A stretch of DNA of 64,000 bases. Origin: a virus. The DNA lies in IMG/VR virus record IMGVR_UViG_3300009509_000031, positions 1-64,000 of that record, one strand, 5' to 3'. The notes beneath the pieces were generated by a model, which saw only the letters and a program-made list of their open reading frames with translations, searched no databases and was not told the origin of the DNA. A program made the translations under genes and the position numbers. How positions within the stretch are numbered: the stretch's first letter is position 1; each line of letters opens with the position of its first letter. This document shows, piece by piece, positions 18,388 to 27,765 of the stretch.

Positions 18388-19665
18388 CTAGGGCACAATC
18401 CCCGCCCATCTAGGCCCATACCCTAATGACGGATCGGTGACTGTGATATTAAGTTGCTGCACCAAATTAACAACTTCTTCTGGTTTCAACCACAAATAAA
18501 TATTTTCAACTCGTAATGTAAACCTATTGGTATGTTCATCCTTCAAAGTTGGCCGTTGCCGCATCAATCCTTGTTCAACAGGGTACATAGATAGCCGTTC
18601 ATCTAAAGCACGCCAATGCAACAAAGGCGTACTAACCATATACTTCAAGGCACCTTCACTCATCACAAGTTGTGTCCTACTTTTTTCTGCAAGTAGGACT
18701 ATATCAAATTCGGCACTAAGTTTAAAAGGTGTCAACCGAATTGTTGCCGTATAGTCGTTTAGGTTCTTAACCTCAAACCTAGCATTTACGCTGTTGCCAC
18801 TAATACTGATACCCTCAATAACAATTGCCGGCAGCTTCGTCACTTCAGTGTAATCCTGCGATCCAAAATCAAGATATCCTTCCGGTTCTGCAACAAACTT
18901 AATCCATAGCCGTGTACCTCTATCAACAGCTGCAGTTAGTACGATCGTTTTTGTTGTTGCGTTATAGGATGAGAGTAAATCAGTTGTGTGGTTAGGATCA
19001 GAATCGTGGTTATAAACGGCTTCCAAAGTGATAATGTTGAAAGCGGTTTCCAGATCCCGCAAGTCAACCTTATCACCACCAGGTGCCCTAACAGCGTAAT
19101 CAATAACCGGTCTAATATTTTCTTTCAAGTCTTCTAGCAAAGAATCAACAAACAGACTCCGCAGATAATCAATATCTGCTTCCATCAAAATTTCTAGATC
19201 CTTTACTGTTGGCGTAGCTGTACCGTCATCACTAACTAAGTTAATCACAACAGCAAGTTGTTTTGTTGTTACAGGAAAGCTTGCAATGTTCGCGGATATT
19301 TCCTGTTCTGTATTCCAATCAGTTACACCTGCAACAGCCCAAACACTACCATTCCACCACCTATCAGATACACCATCATTTAACTTAAACCTGACTTGAG
19401 TATTTGCCGGCTGATTAGGTGTCAGCGGTTCCATCATAAACCCCAACCACTGCACAAGCGTTTCCGGGTTTGTGATCCATGTTGTAACAGTCAAATCCGT
19501 ATCTGTTGAATACACCGGATCCCCTGTTACAACGTTGTAACTCTGAACCTTTAATTCAAGCCTATGCGTTGTAGGGTTCAACCGGATCTTTGTACTATCA
19601 CTAAACGTAAGCCTAGATCGGTTCGCTTCTTGGAACAAAAACGTTTTACACAATTTTTGCAACAT
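18388..19665 (-). CDS. Neck or tail-completion structural protein, unknown family
   Basis: 425 residues from the ATG at 19665, which overlaps the upstream stop as TGATG. It is beta-rich with a helical segment near residues 165-200 (DIDYLRSLFVDSLLEDLKEN). I do not recognise the family. It sits between a virion-morphogenesis gene and the sheath, where tail terminators and neck proteins are encoded, but it is much longer than a usual terminator. It is a virion protein by context. Confidence 0.55.
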   Translation of the reverse strand: MLQKLCKTFLFQEANRSRLTFSDSTKIRLNPTTHRLELKVQSYNVVTGDPVYSTDTDLTVTTWITNPETLVQWLGFMMEPLTPNQPANTQVRFKLNDGVSDRWWNGSVWAVAGVTDWNTEQEISANIASFPVTTKQLAVVINLVSDDGTATPTVKDLEILMEADIDYLRSLFVDSLLEDLKENIRPVIDYAVRAPGGDKVDLRDLETAFNIITLEAVYNHDSDPNHTTDLLSSYNATTKTIVLTAAVDRGTRLWIKFVAEPEGYLDFGSQDYTEVTKLPAIVIEGISISGNSVNARFEVKNLNDYTATIRLTPFKLSAEFDIVLLAEKSRTQLVMSEGALKYMVSTPLLHWRALDERLSMYPVEQGLMRQRPTLKDEHTNRFTLRVENIYLWLKPEEVVNLVQQLNITVTDPSLGYGPRWAGIVP

Positions 19666-20276
19666 CAATTCTTCCCCTGCATAACCTTAGCAATCGCCTT
19701 GTCCCATTGCCTGTTGTACCGAGTCAATAAACGATTAGTTAAGGCAGCTGCTAAAAACGGTCTAGGCGGGATACGGATAACTTTTGTGCTCTTCTTTAAC
19801 GGCTTAACAATACCCTGAAACGGACTATCATCAGAATAGGCTAACCAATAAAAGTAAGCTCTCATTTTATTAGTTACCTTGATTGTTGCACCATCATGCA
19901 AAGCTTCAGCAATCCGCATTACACTACGTTTCTTACCCTTTGCATCAACAACTGTTCTGTTTCTATTAACCCCAACAAGAACCAGATCCCAGGATTTAAC
20001 CTCGCTTGTGATTGATTTCATCAGTTGCCCACTATCAACCAACGGCCTATCACTTCCCTTCATCGCGATTGTTAAATCAGCATTAGGGGCACGCTTACCT
20101 AAAGCACCCTTAATCTTACCCTTGTTAATTGCCTCTTTAATTGCACCCTCAGCAATCAACCCGTTTTTTAAAGTTGCTTTTCCAACGTGTTTCTTTAGCC
20201 GTTTTTCAAACTTAGTCGGATCAAGAATATCCTTTAGCTTCTTAAATCCAATTAGCTTTAAACGTGCTTTAGCCAT
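19665..20276 (-). CDS. Virion morphogenesis / tail completion protein (gpG/gp10-like)
   Basis: 203 residues, basic. It carries the family blocks LVDSGQLMKSITSEV, then an ALHDGATIKV segment, and the C-terminal IRIPPRPFLAAAL that is diagnostic for Mu gpG-type tail completion proteins. It acts in head-tail joining. Its neighbours are connector genes upstream and the unknown neck gene downstream. Confidence 0.75.
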   Translation of the reverse strand: MAKARLKLIGFKKLKDILDPTKFEKRLKKHVGKATLKNGLIAEGAIKEAINKGKIKGALGKRAPNADLTIAMKGSDRPLVDSGQLMKSITSEVKSWDLVLVGVNRNRTVVDAKGKKRSVMRIAEALHDGATIKVTNKMRAYFYWLAYSDDSPFQGIVKPLKKSTKVIRIPPRPFLAAALTNRLLTRYNRQWDKAIAKVMQGKN

Positions 20277-20705
20277 CTACCAATCACCACGTTGCCTTGA
20301 TGGGTGCCTATCTTCATAATAAGCACGAACTAGACTAGCACCACGCTTATCTGGATAGTGGCCCAAATACTTCAATTTAGTAACATAGTAATCAACACTA
20401 CGTTCATTAACACCTTCACCTATTTGAACAATGCGATCCCCTACATCAACCGTTGTTCCAGCCTTCCTAAGATCCTTCGTTAGAAACAACACATAACCAT
20501 CACTTTCAAGCGTTACACCACCAGCTGATGATCTGGGATCGTCTGTCTTACCGTCTGCTATCTGTGCAACAAGCCTGATCGGTTTTAATTGTCGCCTAAC
20601 TTGTCCGATAGGTTCGTGCAAGTTATCATCCATAATAGCCGTGTGATCCTTATCTGACTTTCGCAGATACACAGGAACAGGATGCTGTAACCTTACTCGT
20701 GGCAT
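20277..20705 (-). CDS. Head-closure-like neck protein
   Basis: 142 residues, beta-rich, starting MPRVRLQHPVPVYLRKSDKD. The central part (DGYVLFLTKDLRKAG, VDVGDRIVQIG) and the closing YYVTKLKYLGHYPD resemble small stopper/closure proteins that follow the adaptor in myo- and siphoviruses. It is placed directly after the connector gene (3-nt gap). The family is assigned mainly from order and size. Confidence 0.5.
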   Translation of the reverse strand: MPRVRLQHPVPVYLRKSDKDHTAIMDDNLHEPIGQVRRQLKPIRLVAQIADGKTDDPRSSAGGVTLESDGYVLFLTKDLRKAGTTVDVGDRIVQIGEGVNERSVDYYVTKLKYLGHYPDKRGASLVRAYYEDRHPSRQRGDW

Positions 20706-20708
20706 AGA

Positions 20709-21479
20709 TCACCAAGCCGCAATTTCATAGCCGTATACATCCGCATCAAGGATATCAATTCCAGGATCTGCAAGGAACCGGATCGTTTCCGGTGCTTGAA
20801 TCTCCCATGGCCCACGATATGCCCACAACACGTCTGCAATATCAGCCGGGATCATTTGCCAACGAAGGCTCTTTAACTGTTTCTGTTCCATATACTCTAT
20901 TTCATGCCCATCTGTTTTTTCACGCTTAACAGCAGTAAGAACCTTTCCAGAAGATCCGTCTTCATACTGTTCAAAGTAGTTATCAAGATCAAGAATCACG
21001 AGTTGAATGATCGCATCTTTAATAGGAACAGGTGTTATAAACGAACCCGGATTACTTGGATCTTCATCAACGTACCCCCAAGTTGCAGTAACAAGCTGAT
21101 CAAGACCTTTTACAAACATTCCTGGTGATGTTCGCCATACACTGGCCCTAATAGGTGTCAATTCAATTTTCGGATTAAGCCTATCATCTTGTGGTTGCCG
21201 GTACCCAGTATAAGCCCTGTATTCATCAACCGCTAATGCCGTTGTTTCATCGTTAATCTTAACCGAAGTTACAGATAACAACGGTAAATTAAAATGAAGC
21301 ATACGGCTGTTATTACCATCAAACCTAAGTTCACCTGGTGATAGCTCCCTAAAAATATTACGTGTTAGCTTTTCAACAATCGCTTCCCACTTAACAATAC
21401 GATTATTGATCACAGTTACAGGTGTCCCACTTGGAACACCTTCCTTTAAAATATCTTCCTTAGTAACATAGTATCCCAT
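20709..21479 (-). CDS. Head-tail connector / adaptor protein
   Basis: 256 residues. The N-terminal helix pair (VTKEDILKEGVPSG, VEKLTRNIFRELSPGELRFDG) followed by LPLLSVTSVKIND is the layout of HK97 gp6-like and gp15-like adaptors. Such proteins ring the portal and receive the neck. A 10-nt gap separates it from the upstream gene. Confidence 0.65.
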   Translation of the reverse strand: MGYYVTKEDILKEGVPSGTPVTVINNRIVKWEAIVEKLTRNIFRELSPGELRFDGNNSRMLHFNLPLLSVTSVKINDETTALAVDEYRAYTGYRQPQDDRLNPKIELTPIRASVWRTSPGMFVKGLDQLVTATWGYVDEDPSNPGSFITPVPIKDAIIQLVILDLDNYFEQYEDGSSGKVLTAVKREKTDGHEIEYMEQKQLKSLRWQMIPADIADVLWAYRGPWEIQAPETIRFLADPGIDILDADVYGYEIAAW

Positions 21480-21488
21480 AATAGGATC

Positions 21489-21932
21489 CTATTGCTGGCC
21501 AGTGTGAGAGATTCCGCGTTTACCGCCAGTGATATACACTCTAAGTGCAGTTGGGTTACCAGCAAAAGCAGCAACACGCATAAACAACATCCCCTGATTA
21601 ATCTGCACTTCAAAGAATGCACCCGGTGACAACGGCCCGATACTTCCGCCTATTGACAAAATAAATCCGTTATCTTCATCAGTAAAACCAGGAAAGGCAT
21701 TACAACACTTAACTAGTTCAAGGGCAGCTAGTGTTACTGTTGGCGTAGAACCGCCTTCAATAACGACAAACCCTTGAACAGTTTCCCAACCTTTACAATT
21801 AATAGCACCCCTACTATGTAGCTGATAAAGAGTATTAAGATTACCCGAATCCGCAACGGCCGGCGTACCAACCAAAGATCGATGAATCGTATAATGCGGC
21901 TTTGGATGAAGTGTGTTTTGTTTGTGCGGCAT
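21489..21932 (-). CDS. Beta-rich virion protein, unknown
   Basis: 147 residues with alternating hydrophobic strands and Gly turns (VQGFVVIEGGSTPTVTLAAL, FILSIGGSIGPLSPGAFFEV). No catalytic motif. It lies in the head-neck gene group and is probably a decoration or accessory virion protein. Not recognised. Confidence 0.5.
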   Translation of the reverse strand: MPHKQNTLHPKPHYTIHRSLVGTPAVADSGNLNTLYQLHSRGAINCKGWETVQGFVVIEGGSTPTVTLAALELVKCCNAFPGFTDEDNGFILSIGGSIGPLSPGAFFEVQINQGMLFMRVAAFAGNPTALRVYITGGKRGISHTGQQ

Positions 21933-21943
21933 TGCCTTAACTC

Positions 21944-22351
21944 CTAACTAGTAGCTCTTGTTATATTAGGCAAGAATTCGATCTTACCGTGAAACGCTGT
22001 TACGATTTCACCGTCATCAAGTTTAATCTGACAATCGTAATCCCAAACACCCTCAAGATCTTCGGTTGTCTTTGCTCCAACACCGACAAACTTAACTACA
22101 ATTTTTCCGTTTGTTGGTTCAGTAATCTCGATCTGTGCTGAATCGCTACTATCAAGTTGTAACTTAGCTTCACTATCAGGCACAATCGGATCATCTTTAA
22201 TAGTAAACCAGATCTTTGTTGCACCTATAAGCTGCAAAGCAATACCACCACGTTGTAACGTAAAACGATGTGAGTAAGAATCACCGGCATGAATAGGTCT
22301 AAAACCCGCCGCAATCAGATCATCTGCCGTTATGTTATATACAACACTCAT
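21944..22351 (-). CDS. Ig/BppU-N-like beta domain virion protein
   Basis: 135 residues. The pattern AGDSYSHRFTLQRGGIALQL, GATKIWFTIKDDP, then NGKIVVKFVG and GVWDYDCQIKLDDGEI is that of the single beta domain often found at the N-terminus of phage baseplate or fibre proteins (BppU-N-like). Here it stands alone. Its ATG overlaps the upstream TAA (TAATG), so the two are probably translationally coupled. Confidence 0.5.
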   Translation of the reverse strand: MSVVYNITADDLIAAGFRPIHAGDSYSHRFTLQRGGIALQLIGATKIWFTIKDDPIVPDSEAKLQLDSSDSAQIEITEPTNGKIVVKFVGVGAKTTEDLEGVWDYDCQIKLDDGEIVTAFHGKIEFLPNITRATS

Positions 22352-22704
22352 TAGTTACACCCTTCATCAATATCAATAACAACGTCTGCATCTTCATCGA
22401 TATCAACGGTAACATCCGCGTCTTCACTAATAACAACAATCAATTCACCGTCCGTTAAAATATCGGTAACAACTTCAGCATCCGATCCGATATCAATCGT
22501 TTTACACGCATCAAGCCCCATATCCAGCACCGTATAAGCATCTTCGTTAATTGTTATCAGCGTACACGCATCGGGCCTATCAATAAGAACAACCCAAAGC
22601 GGTTGTGTATCAACGTCACCAGGGGTAAACAAATCCTTCCCAGAAACTTGTCTGGAAAGGTGCAAGGCTTGTGATTCTTCATCATCATATGAATAAAGCC
22701 TCAA
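22351..22704 (-). CDS. Acidic decapeptide-repeat protein
   Basis: 117 residues with a TTG start (AGGG about 8 nt upstream, no nearby ATG). Residues 45-114 form seven perfect 10-residue units beginning at D45, D55, D65, D75, D85, D95 and D105, with consensus D-A-x-x-x-x-D-I-x-x (for example DAYTVLDMGL, DADVVIDIDE). The period and alternating hydrophobics suggest a small beta-solenoid or repeated hairpin; the acidic face might bind cations. A virion accessory role is inferred from position only. Confidence 0.6.
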   Translation of the reverse strand: MRLYSYDDEESQALHLSRQVSGKDLFTPGDVDTQPLWVVLIDRPDACTLITINEDAYTVLDMGLDACKTIDIGSDAEVVTDILTDGELIVVISEDADVTVDIDEDADVVIDIDEGCN

Positions 22705-22708
22705 CTGC

Positions 22709-23410
22709 TTACCCTATGGTAAAGGGTGCTTTTGCACCGTCAACAACTCCCGATATCCCCGGCACAGTTAACGCCGGTTTTGCATAGTAAATCGTGTTTG
22801 CCAACAATCCCGGAGTTGCCTGTTGTACTTTAAATATACCCTGTGCATCAGGACTAACGGCAACCATCGTAAATTGTAAAACACCATCCGCGTCATACCA
22901 ACCAACAGCCAAACCACCTGCCGCATCTTGTACTTGATTTTTCCATTCAACCCAAACAAGCCCGGTCAAAACATCACTTGACGGATTGTAACTATAGCTT
23001 TGTTTTATAACCAAATCACGAGTAAGCAGCGTATTAACCCAGCCACTAATTTTAATTTCATCACCAACAGGCAACCCAACAGCATCAAAACCGCCATCTT
23101 GTACTGCTTCAACTTGCAGAGAATCCCCGTCTAATATATTTGTAATCGCAGCAGTATCAACAACAACTCTATAATCACCAGGTGCACCAATCGGATCAAC
23201 TTCAGCCATTGACTGTAACAACGTTGCTACAAGCGATCTGTCTTTAAACGTCAAGTCAGCCCAATCAAGAAATTGCAAAATTGATGTGCCTGGAATAACG
23301 CGCCAAATTCTAGCTTTAATATTTGATTTACCGGTTAGAGGTTCCCCTAATTGGTCCTTAACTAGAACAACAACAGGTTCAGTATCCCCTAATGCGATAA
23401 CGGATCCCAT
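22709..23410 (-). CDS. Beta-sandwich virion protein, unknown
   Basis: 233 residues made of what look like two Ig-like halves (residues 1-120 and 125-233), with strands such as EPVVVLVKDQLGEPLTG and GLVWVEWKNQVQDAAGG. No enzyme motif. The gene is in the neck/accessory part of the structural operon. It could be a decoration or fibre-anchor protein. Not recognised. Confidence 0.5.
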   Translation of the reverse strand: MGSVIALGDTEPVVVLVKDQLGEPLTGKSNIKARIWRVIPGTSILQFLDWADLTFKDRSLVATLLQSMAEVDPIGAPGDYRVVVDTAAITNILDGDSLQVEAVQDGGFDAVGLPVGDEIKISGWVNTLLTRDLVIKQSYSYNPSSDVLTGLVWVEWKNQVQDAAGGLAVGWYDADGVLQFTMVAVSPDAQGIFKVQQATPGLLANTIYYAKPALTVPGISGVVDGAKAPFTIG

Positions 23411-23411
23411 A

Positions 23412-23615
23412 TCATTCTCTGTACTGTGGCCAAAAAAAGTGTCCCATCAACACACCAAACCCGCACGGAATGATCGGATGCTTACTTACAAATAGCATCA
23501 CCGCACTAATCGTATCCCCGTCATCACCACACAAAGCAACGTAAATATCCCAAGCAATAAGCAGCACAGCAACAACGATCAAAATGCTTATTGTAACTTT
23601 TTTCTTAGTGGTCAT
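23412..23615 (-). CDS. Small two-segment membrane protein, holin-like
   Basis: 67 residues from the ATG at 23615. A basic start (MTTKKKVT) precedes a first membrane helix (ISILIVVAVLLIAWDIYVAL), then an acidic loop (CGDDGDT), then a second hydrophobic segment (FVSKHPIIPCGFGVLMGHFFWP). Proteins of this type occur near fibre genes of other phages and are sometimes called holins. The topology fits a class II holin but the position is far from the endolysin gene, so the call is tentative. Confidence 0.5.
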   Translation of the reverse strand: MTTKKKVTISILIVVAVLLIAWDIYVALCGDDGDTISAVMLFVSKHPIIPCGFGVLMGHFFWPQYRE

Positions 23616-23622
23616 TTCAAAA

Positions 23623-24195
23623 CTACCTGTTATCAACAACCGCGTTTACTTCTGCAATAGTTGTTGCAGCCCTAACCTGATCCTTCAAAGTTGTTCCTGA
23701 ATCAACGTGTGTACGGTATGTTCCAACAGCTGTTAGATAAAAACCAAGCACCGTTGCAGAATCTGGAATTGAATACGTATCACTGTCATCAATCGTATTC
23801 CATTTGATCGGGTAAACCACATTTTCATCATCCCTAACTTGGTTAATCCCCATCAAACGTGATTGAGCATTTTGAGAAAGTGAAAATTGCTTACTAGCAA
23901 ACGTAAACCCAGAAGCTATTAGTTCATCTGTTCTGGCATCAACTTCCGCAAACTTTGCTTTTTTAGCTTCAACTAAAGATTCCACTAAAGTCTGTGTTGT
24001 GTGCGAGTAGTACCAACCACCTTTTGGTTGTACCGGAACATAACTCCCAACATCAAGCCCAACATAATCTTCTGGATCAAGTGCGGGATCGTAGCTGTTA
24101 CAAAAAGCTGTGATTGCTTCAGCAACAGAAACCGCCGATCTGAATTCTTCAACTTTAACTTCACCAACACCATCAGGTGCAATTGCAACAATCAT
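23623..24195 (-). CDS. Tail-fibre-associated protein (DUF4376-like)
   Basis: 190 residues. The second half (AKFAEVDARTDELIASGFTF, NAQSRLMGINQ, VLGFYLTAVGTYRTHVDSG, TTIAEVNAVVDN) has the layout of the DUF4376-type domain seen in phage fibre or fibre-assembly proteins. Adjacent genes encode a fibre and a small membrane protein. Its exact role in assembly is inferred. Confidence 0.55.
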   Translation of the reverse strand: MIVAIAPDGVGEVKVEEFRSAVSVAEAITAFCNSYDPALDPEDYVGLDVGSYVPVQPKGGWYYSHTTQTLVESLVEAKKAKFAEVDARTDELIASGFTFASKQFSLSQNAQSRLMGINQVRDDENVVYPIKWNTIDDSDTYSIPDSATVLGFYLTAVGTYRTHVDSGTTLKDQVRAATTIAEVNAVVDNR

Positions 24196-24204
24196 TGATC
24201 ACCC

Positions 24205-25386
24205 CTAACCAATGTATACTTCTATAATTGAATACCCTGGTGATGTTCCACTATCATACTCAACAGCAACCCTATCACCAATTGATACAGAAATATCTAG
24301 CGTGTTGTCATACCCTTGTGAACCAGTAAGCGTTACACTGTCCTGTACAACACCGTTAACCAAAATTTTAAGCACCGTGCTAGAGCTTCCGCCATCCGTG
24401 ATCCATGTTAAGCATTTAATCGTTCCACCAACCGGCACAACAATTTGGCAACTCTCATCTAGGGATGTTCCCATATTAATGGAATAGTACCCGTGTGCAG
24501 CATAATATCTACCTGTTACATTAGCTGCACCACCAAAAGACAAGCTGTACCCAATACCGCTTGGTGGCACTTGCCACGATCCATCCCCCCTTAGATATTC
24601 AGACGTTTCATCTGACAAAGTTGGCAAAAACCCTGCAGCACTAGATGTAGCTAAAGAATGCAGCGATCCGCCGGCTTGGTTCCCGTGTGAATGAACATGA
24701 TTTGAAGAACTTGCTTCAGCTCTATTACCAGCATCGGCAGTACCTAGCGGTTCTGGTGTATTCGTAAAATCAACATGCCTGCAGCTTCCAACAAACGTCA
24801 ACAAATGCCCGTCAGTATCATCAGAGTTAAGAACAGCTGCAACCCTTTGTGTTGAGCTAGGGCCTGATGGTGCAGTATTTGTTAATCCACCGGCAACGGA
24901 TGCTGAAACATACATGCAATCACCGGCAGACCAAGTGCTAGTGTCCATATGAATCACGCCGACAACAAGAAACGATCCAGTTACAGTATCCGTTGCCTCA
25001 ACATTCACAATACCAATTGCTGGCATTGTTGTTTCAGAATCTGCTTTTGCCTTTTCAACTAATGCGTAGTCACTAGTATGGTTGTATCCAACACCGTAAA
25101 TAACGGTACCAACCGGCAAGGTTCCTGCAGAGTTCTTACGACAATTAATTTGGACCTTATTTAGATCGTCGTTTACTGCAGCGTTACCAACATCTTTCCA
25201 AGTAATCGGATCGTGGTCTACAAGTATGTAATGCCGAAAATCACTAAGTTGGATAGCGATCTTATATGTGTCATCAGCGTCAAACCCAGTTGCAGCTAAT
25301 CTAGCTGCTTCATTTGCGTATTCATACGCAACAAATCCGTGTACACCCTGTGCTAGTGTTTGTTTGCTGTGCTTTGCGTTGGACAT
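24205..25386 (-). CDS. Fibre-like virion protein with His-rich collar
   Basis: 393 residues from the ATG at 25386 (a GTG lies one codon earlier). Residues about 225-275 hold a fibre-type junction: SSNHVHSHGNQAGG, then ETSEYLRGDGSWQVP. The C-terminal 120 residues look like a jelly-roll-type beta domain (TSLDESCQIVVPVGGTI). The metal-binding-like HxHxH and the EYLRGDGSW motif are common in fibre shafts. It is close to the capsid genes, so head fibre and tail fibre are both possible. Confidence 0.55.
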   Translation of the reverse strand: MSNAKHSKQTLAQGVHGFVAYEYANEAARLAATGFDADDTYKIAIQLSDFRHYILVDHDPITWKDVGNAAVNDDLNKVQINCRKNSAGTLPVGTVIYGVGYNHTSDYALVEKAKADSETTMPAIGIVNVEATDTVTGSFLVVGVIHMDTSTWSAGDCMYVSASVAGGLTNTAPSGPSSTQRVAAVLNSDDTDGHLLTFVGSCRHVDFTNTPEPLGTADAGNRAEASSSNHVHSHGNQAGGSLHSLATSSAAGFLPTLSDETSEYLRGDGSWQVPPSGIGYSLSFGGAANVTGRYYAAHGYYSINMGTSLDESCQIVVPVGGTIKCLTWITDGGSSSTVLKILVNGVVQDSVTLTGSQGYDNTLDISVSIGDRVAVEYDSGTSPGYSIIEVYIG

Positions 25387-25389
25387 CAC

Positions 25390-25785
25390 TTACCCCACAA
25401 TAATATGAATCCCATCGTTGTTAACAAGCCAGCCATAATCACTTGTAACAGGGAGTTCAACTGTAAACGTCGATCCGTCTTTTGAATACAGCACTTCACC
25501 AACTTGTGAAGCAGACGGCAACGATCCGCCACTTGCAAGTTGTGTTAACGTATGTGGCCCGGTGTTCTTATCCATAAGCTTTAAATCATCCCCGTCCCGC
25601 GCAACCCACACATCCTCATCAACCGGACCACCTTCAACCTGGCAGTACATACCTCTTGCAGAAATCGCGTCTTCTGTTGGATCAATTTCACCCGGTGCAG
25701 GAAAATCTTCTTCTGTTCCCCCCTTACCCGGTGATTCAAACTTAGCTACTTGAACACGATCTGTATTACTGCCAGGAATTGACAT
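25390..25785 (-). CDS. Small virion protein next to fibre gene, unknown
   Basis: 131 residues, acidic and Gly-rich. The C-terminal SGGSLPSASQVGEVLYSKDG...VELPVTSDYGWLV is similar in style to short fibre-associated proteins. No known family assigned. It is the first gene after the strong hairpin at 25810-25856 and would begin a sub-operon if that hairpin terminates transcription. Confidence 0.45.
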   Translation of the reverse strand: MSIPGSNTDRVQVAKFESPGKGGTEEDFPAPGEIDPTEDAISARGMYCQVEGGPVDEDVWVARDGDDLKLMDKNTGPHTLTQLASGGSLPSASQVGEVLYSKDGSTFTVELPVTSDYGWLVNNDGIHIIVG

Positions 25786-25809
25786 TACAACTCCAAAAAC
25801 AAAACAAGT

Positions 25810-25856
25810 AGACTGCCGGTTAGGTTACTAAACACTGTAAACCTAACCGGCAGTCT
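25810..25856 (-). terminator. Strong intrinsic terminator-like hairpin
   Basis: A perfect 17-bp inverted repeat (25810-25826 with 25840-25856) with a 13-nt loop, containing the GC-rich core GACTGCCGGTTAGG. On the minus strand it is followed by a T-rich stretch (TTGTTTTGTTTTTGG). It lies in the 83-nt gap between the fibre gene at 25869 and the gene ending at 25390. The loop-side arm contains a copy of the 17-nt intergenic motif (25830-25846). Confidence 0.75.
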
Positions 25857-25868
25857 TTAAGCTAAGAG

Positions 25869-27275
25869 CTAAGCAAGCTGCCTACCGTAATCTTGAATCT
25901 GCACATCAAGATCCGTTCCGTTGACAGCAAACCCCATTCTTACAATGTATCCCGGCTTAGGAATAGCCGCTTGCAACACCAAAGCACCGCTAGTGCCGAG
26001 GTAATAAGGCGTGTTTACAGTAGCGGAAGTTAGCACACTGGCACAAACACCATGCTTAACAACTTCACTGGTTCCCGGATTCGCTGCACCACCAGTTCTG
26101 GCAACCCCGATAGCTTGGGAGTTTGCAGCCGTTCCGTTATCAGCATGTGTTACTTCATTGTTCGTACCAGACCACCTAACAGCCCTACCTGTTGTTACAG
26201 ACGTATTATTCAAATGCGTATGTTCAATACGTTGTGCTTCTTCAACAGACGTAATGTTGTGCGTATGCAAAGCATCGGCATTTGACGTGTCTGTAAGCGT
26301 ATCCAGATTAGCAGCCGTTACCGTTGAACCAACAGCAACATCATTAATCTTAAACAAGCTTGGTAGACCAACAACCTTCAACCCGTCACCATCAACATCA
26401 AGAGTATCTGGCGTATCATCAATCTCAATTTCCAAACCAGACGTTCCGATAATAATACCGTGTGCACCGTCAACCTTTGCTTGCAACTCTTGATCTGGTG
26501 ATGTTCCAACAAGTTCAAGACCGGAGTTAGCAGACAGATCAATACCAACGTAGTCTGTTGGGTTTTCAGTAATACCATTACCAAGCCTTACATCAAGTGT
26601 GTTACCAGTCTTCAACAGACCAACACCTGCAATGATCTGGCCGGCACCACTGAACTGAACCCATTCCGGTGTACTAGTGTCATACACCCAAGCCGTATTT
26701 TCGTAATAGTCTGTTTCACCGTTAATCAGTACCGCCCACCCATCAGACGGATCTTGAAATGTCCAACCGGTTCCAGAAACGTAAACGGCAATATCAAGCC
26801 CATGGCCATTAAACGATCCACCAGATCCAGGGGCAGCATCAACAACAACTCGCGCACCATCAGCCGGATTCCCACCACTACCGGCAAGGATCAAACTCCA
26901 CGCCGATCCATTCCAACCAACAATATCCCCAACACTAAAACCAGACCAAGCACCCGTTGCTGAATCTACAACATACGCATCACCAGCATCACCAGATCCC
27001 AAAGTTGGCGGACCGCCGGCAGCATCATCAACCATACGCAATGTCAAACAAGGCGGCTTCCAATTAAGACCAGTAATTTGGTTATCAACATAAGCCTTAC
27101 TTGTTGCTGCACTATCGCTTGTTGGTGTTGACGGCAATCCTGTAACCTCATTGCCAGCCATAACGATATCACCAGACATCGTAAGGCCACCAAGTGCTAG
27201 CTCGTCATCCGTTGCTTGTTCGTGCATCCTTAGTTCCGTCGGATGCAGATACATAAACTTTTTCAATCCGGCCAT
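25869..27275 (-). CDS. Head/tail fibre-like protein
   Basis: 468 residues. The opening segment (GGLTMSGDIVMAGNEVTGLP, AATSKAYVDNQITGLNWK) is the classic start of many phage fibre proteins, followed by Gly-rich strands, and a C-terminal His-containing collar (DALHTHNITSVEEAQRIEHT). The last 100 residues look like a compact beta domain. It is three genes from the major capsid, so it may be a head fibre. Host binding is inferred. Confidence 0.6.
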   Translation of the reverse strand: MAGLKKFMYLHPTELRMHEQATDDELALGGLTMSGDIVMAGNEVTGLPSTPTSDSAATSKAYVDNQITGLNWKPPCLTLRMVDDAAGGPPTLGSGDAGDAYVVDSATGAWSGFSVGDIVGWNGSAWSLILAGSGGNPADGARVVVDAAPGSGGSFNGHGLDIAVYVSGTGWTFQDPSDGWAVLINGETDYYENTAWVYDTSTPEWVQFSGAGQIIAGVGLLKTGNTLDVRLGNGITENPTDYVGIDLSANSGLELVGTSPDQELQAKVDGAHGIIIGTSGLEIEIDDTPDTLDVDGDGLKVVGLPSLFKINDVAVGSTVTAANLDTLTDTSNADALHTHNITSVEEAQRIEHTHLNNTSVTTGRAVRWSGTNNEVTHADNGTAANSQAIGVARTGGAANPGTSEVVKHGVCASVLTSATVNTPYYLGTSGALVLQAAIPKPGYIVRMGFAVNGTDLDVQIQDYGRQLA

Positions 27276-27308
27276 GGTTATTCGCTCCTATGTTTACTAC
27301 TAAACGTG

Positions 27309-27764
27309 TTAAGTGCCGGCTTGTTTTTCACCATCCGGCGTTTTATCAATCCCATCCGTAGCCGCCACAGAATCATCATGCTTTAGTTCTTCAAGCGGAA
27401 AAATTGTACCATCCGCTTGAAGAGCAACTTTAGTCCAGTCAATACCATACGTATTTGACATTTCAGCTAGAGTTGAGTTGTATCTAACCTCCATATCTCG
27501 CAACTTATTTGCAAAACTCGCAATAACCTGTTTAAAGCTTTCTTGCTTGCGAATCATTTCCAATCGCCACAACTCAAAAGCTGTCCGCTGTTCTGCAAGC
27601 TTATTCTTTGCGGCATTAACTTCAGATTCAAAAAACAATAGTTTATAGTGATCCAAATCAGGCAACTTCTTATGAAACCCGTCTGAAGCAACTTCCAACC
27701 CGGTTGAATTACCGTCTTTAGATGTACGGCCCTTGCTCTTTCCCTTACTAGATTTCTTTACCAT
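27309..27764 (-). CDS. Basic N-terminus, coiled-coil protein, unknown
   Basis: 151 residues. A Lys/Ser-rich start (MVKKSSKGKSKGRTSKDGN) precedes a helical, coiled-coil-like middle (FFESEVNAAKNKLAEQRTAF to ANKLRDMEVRYNSTL). The tail is acidic. It lies between fibre and decoration-like genes. It could be an internal head protein or assembly factor. Not recognised. Confidence 0.5.
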   Translation of the reverse strand: MVKKSSKGKSKGRTSKDGNSTGLEVASDGFHKKLPDLDHYKLLFFESEVNAAKNKLAEQRTAFELWRLEMIRKQESFKQVIASFANKLRDMEVRYNSTLAEMSNTYGIDWTKVALQADGTIFPLEELKHDDSVAATDGIDKTPDGEKQAGT

Positions 27765-27765
27765 T

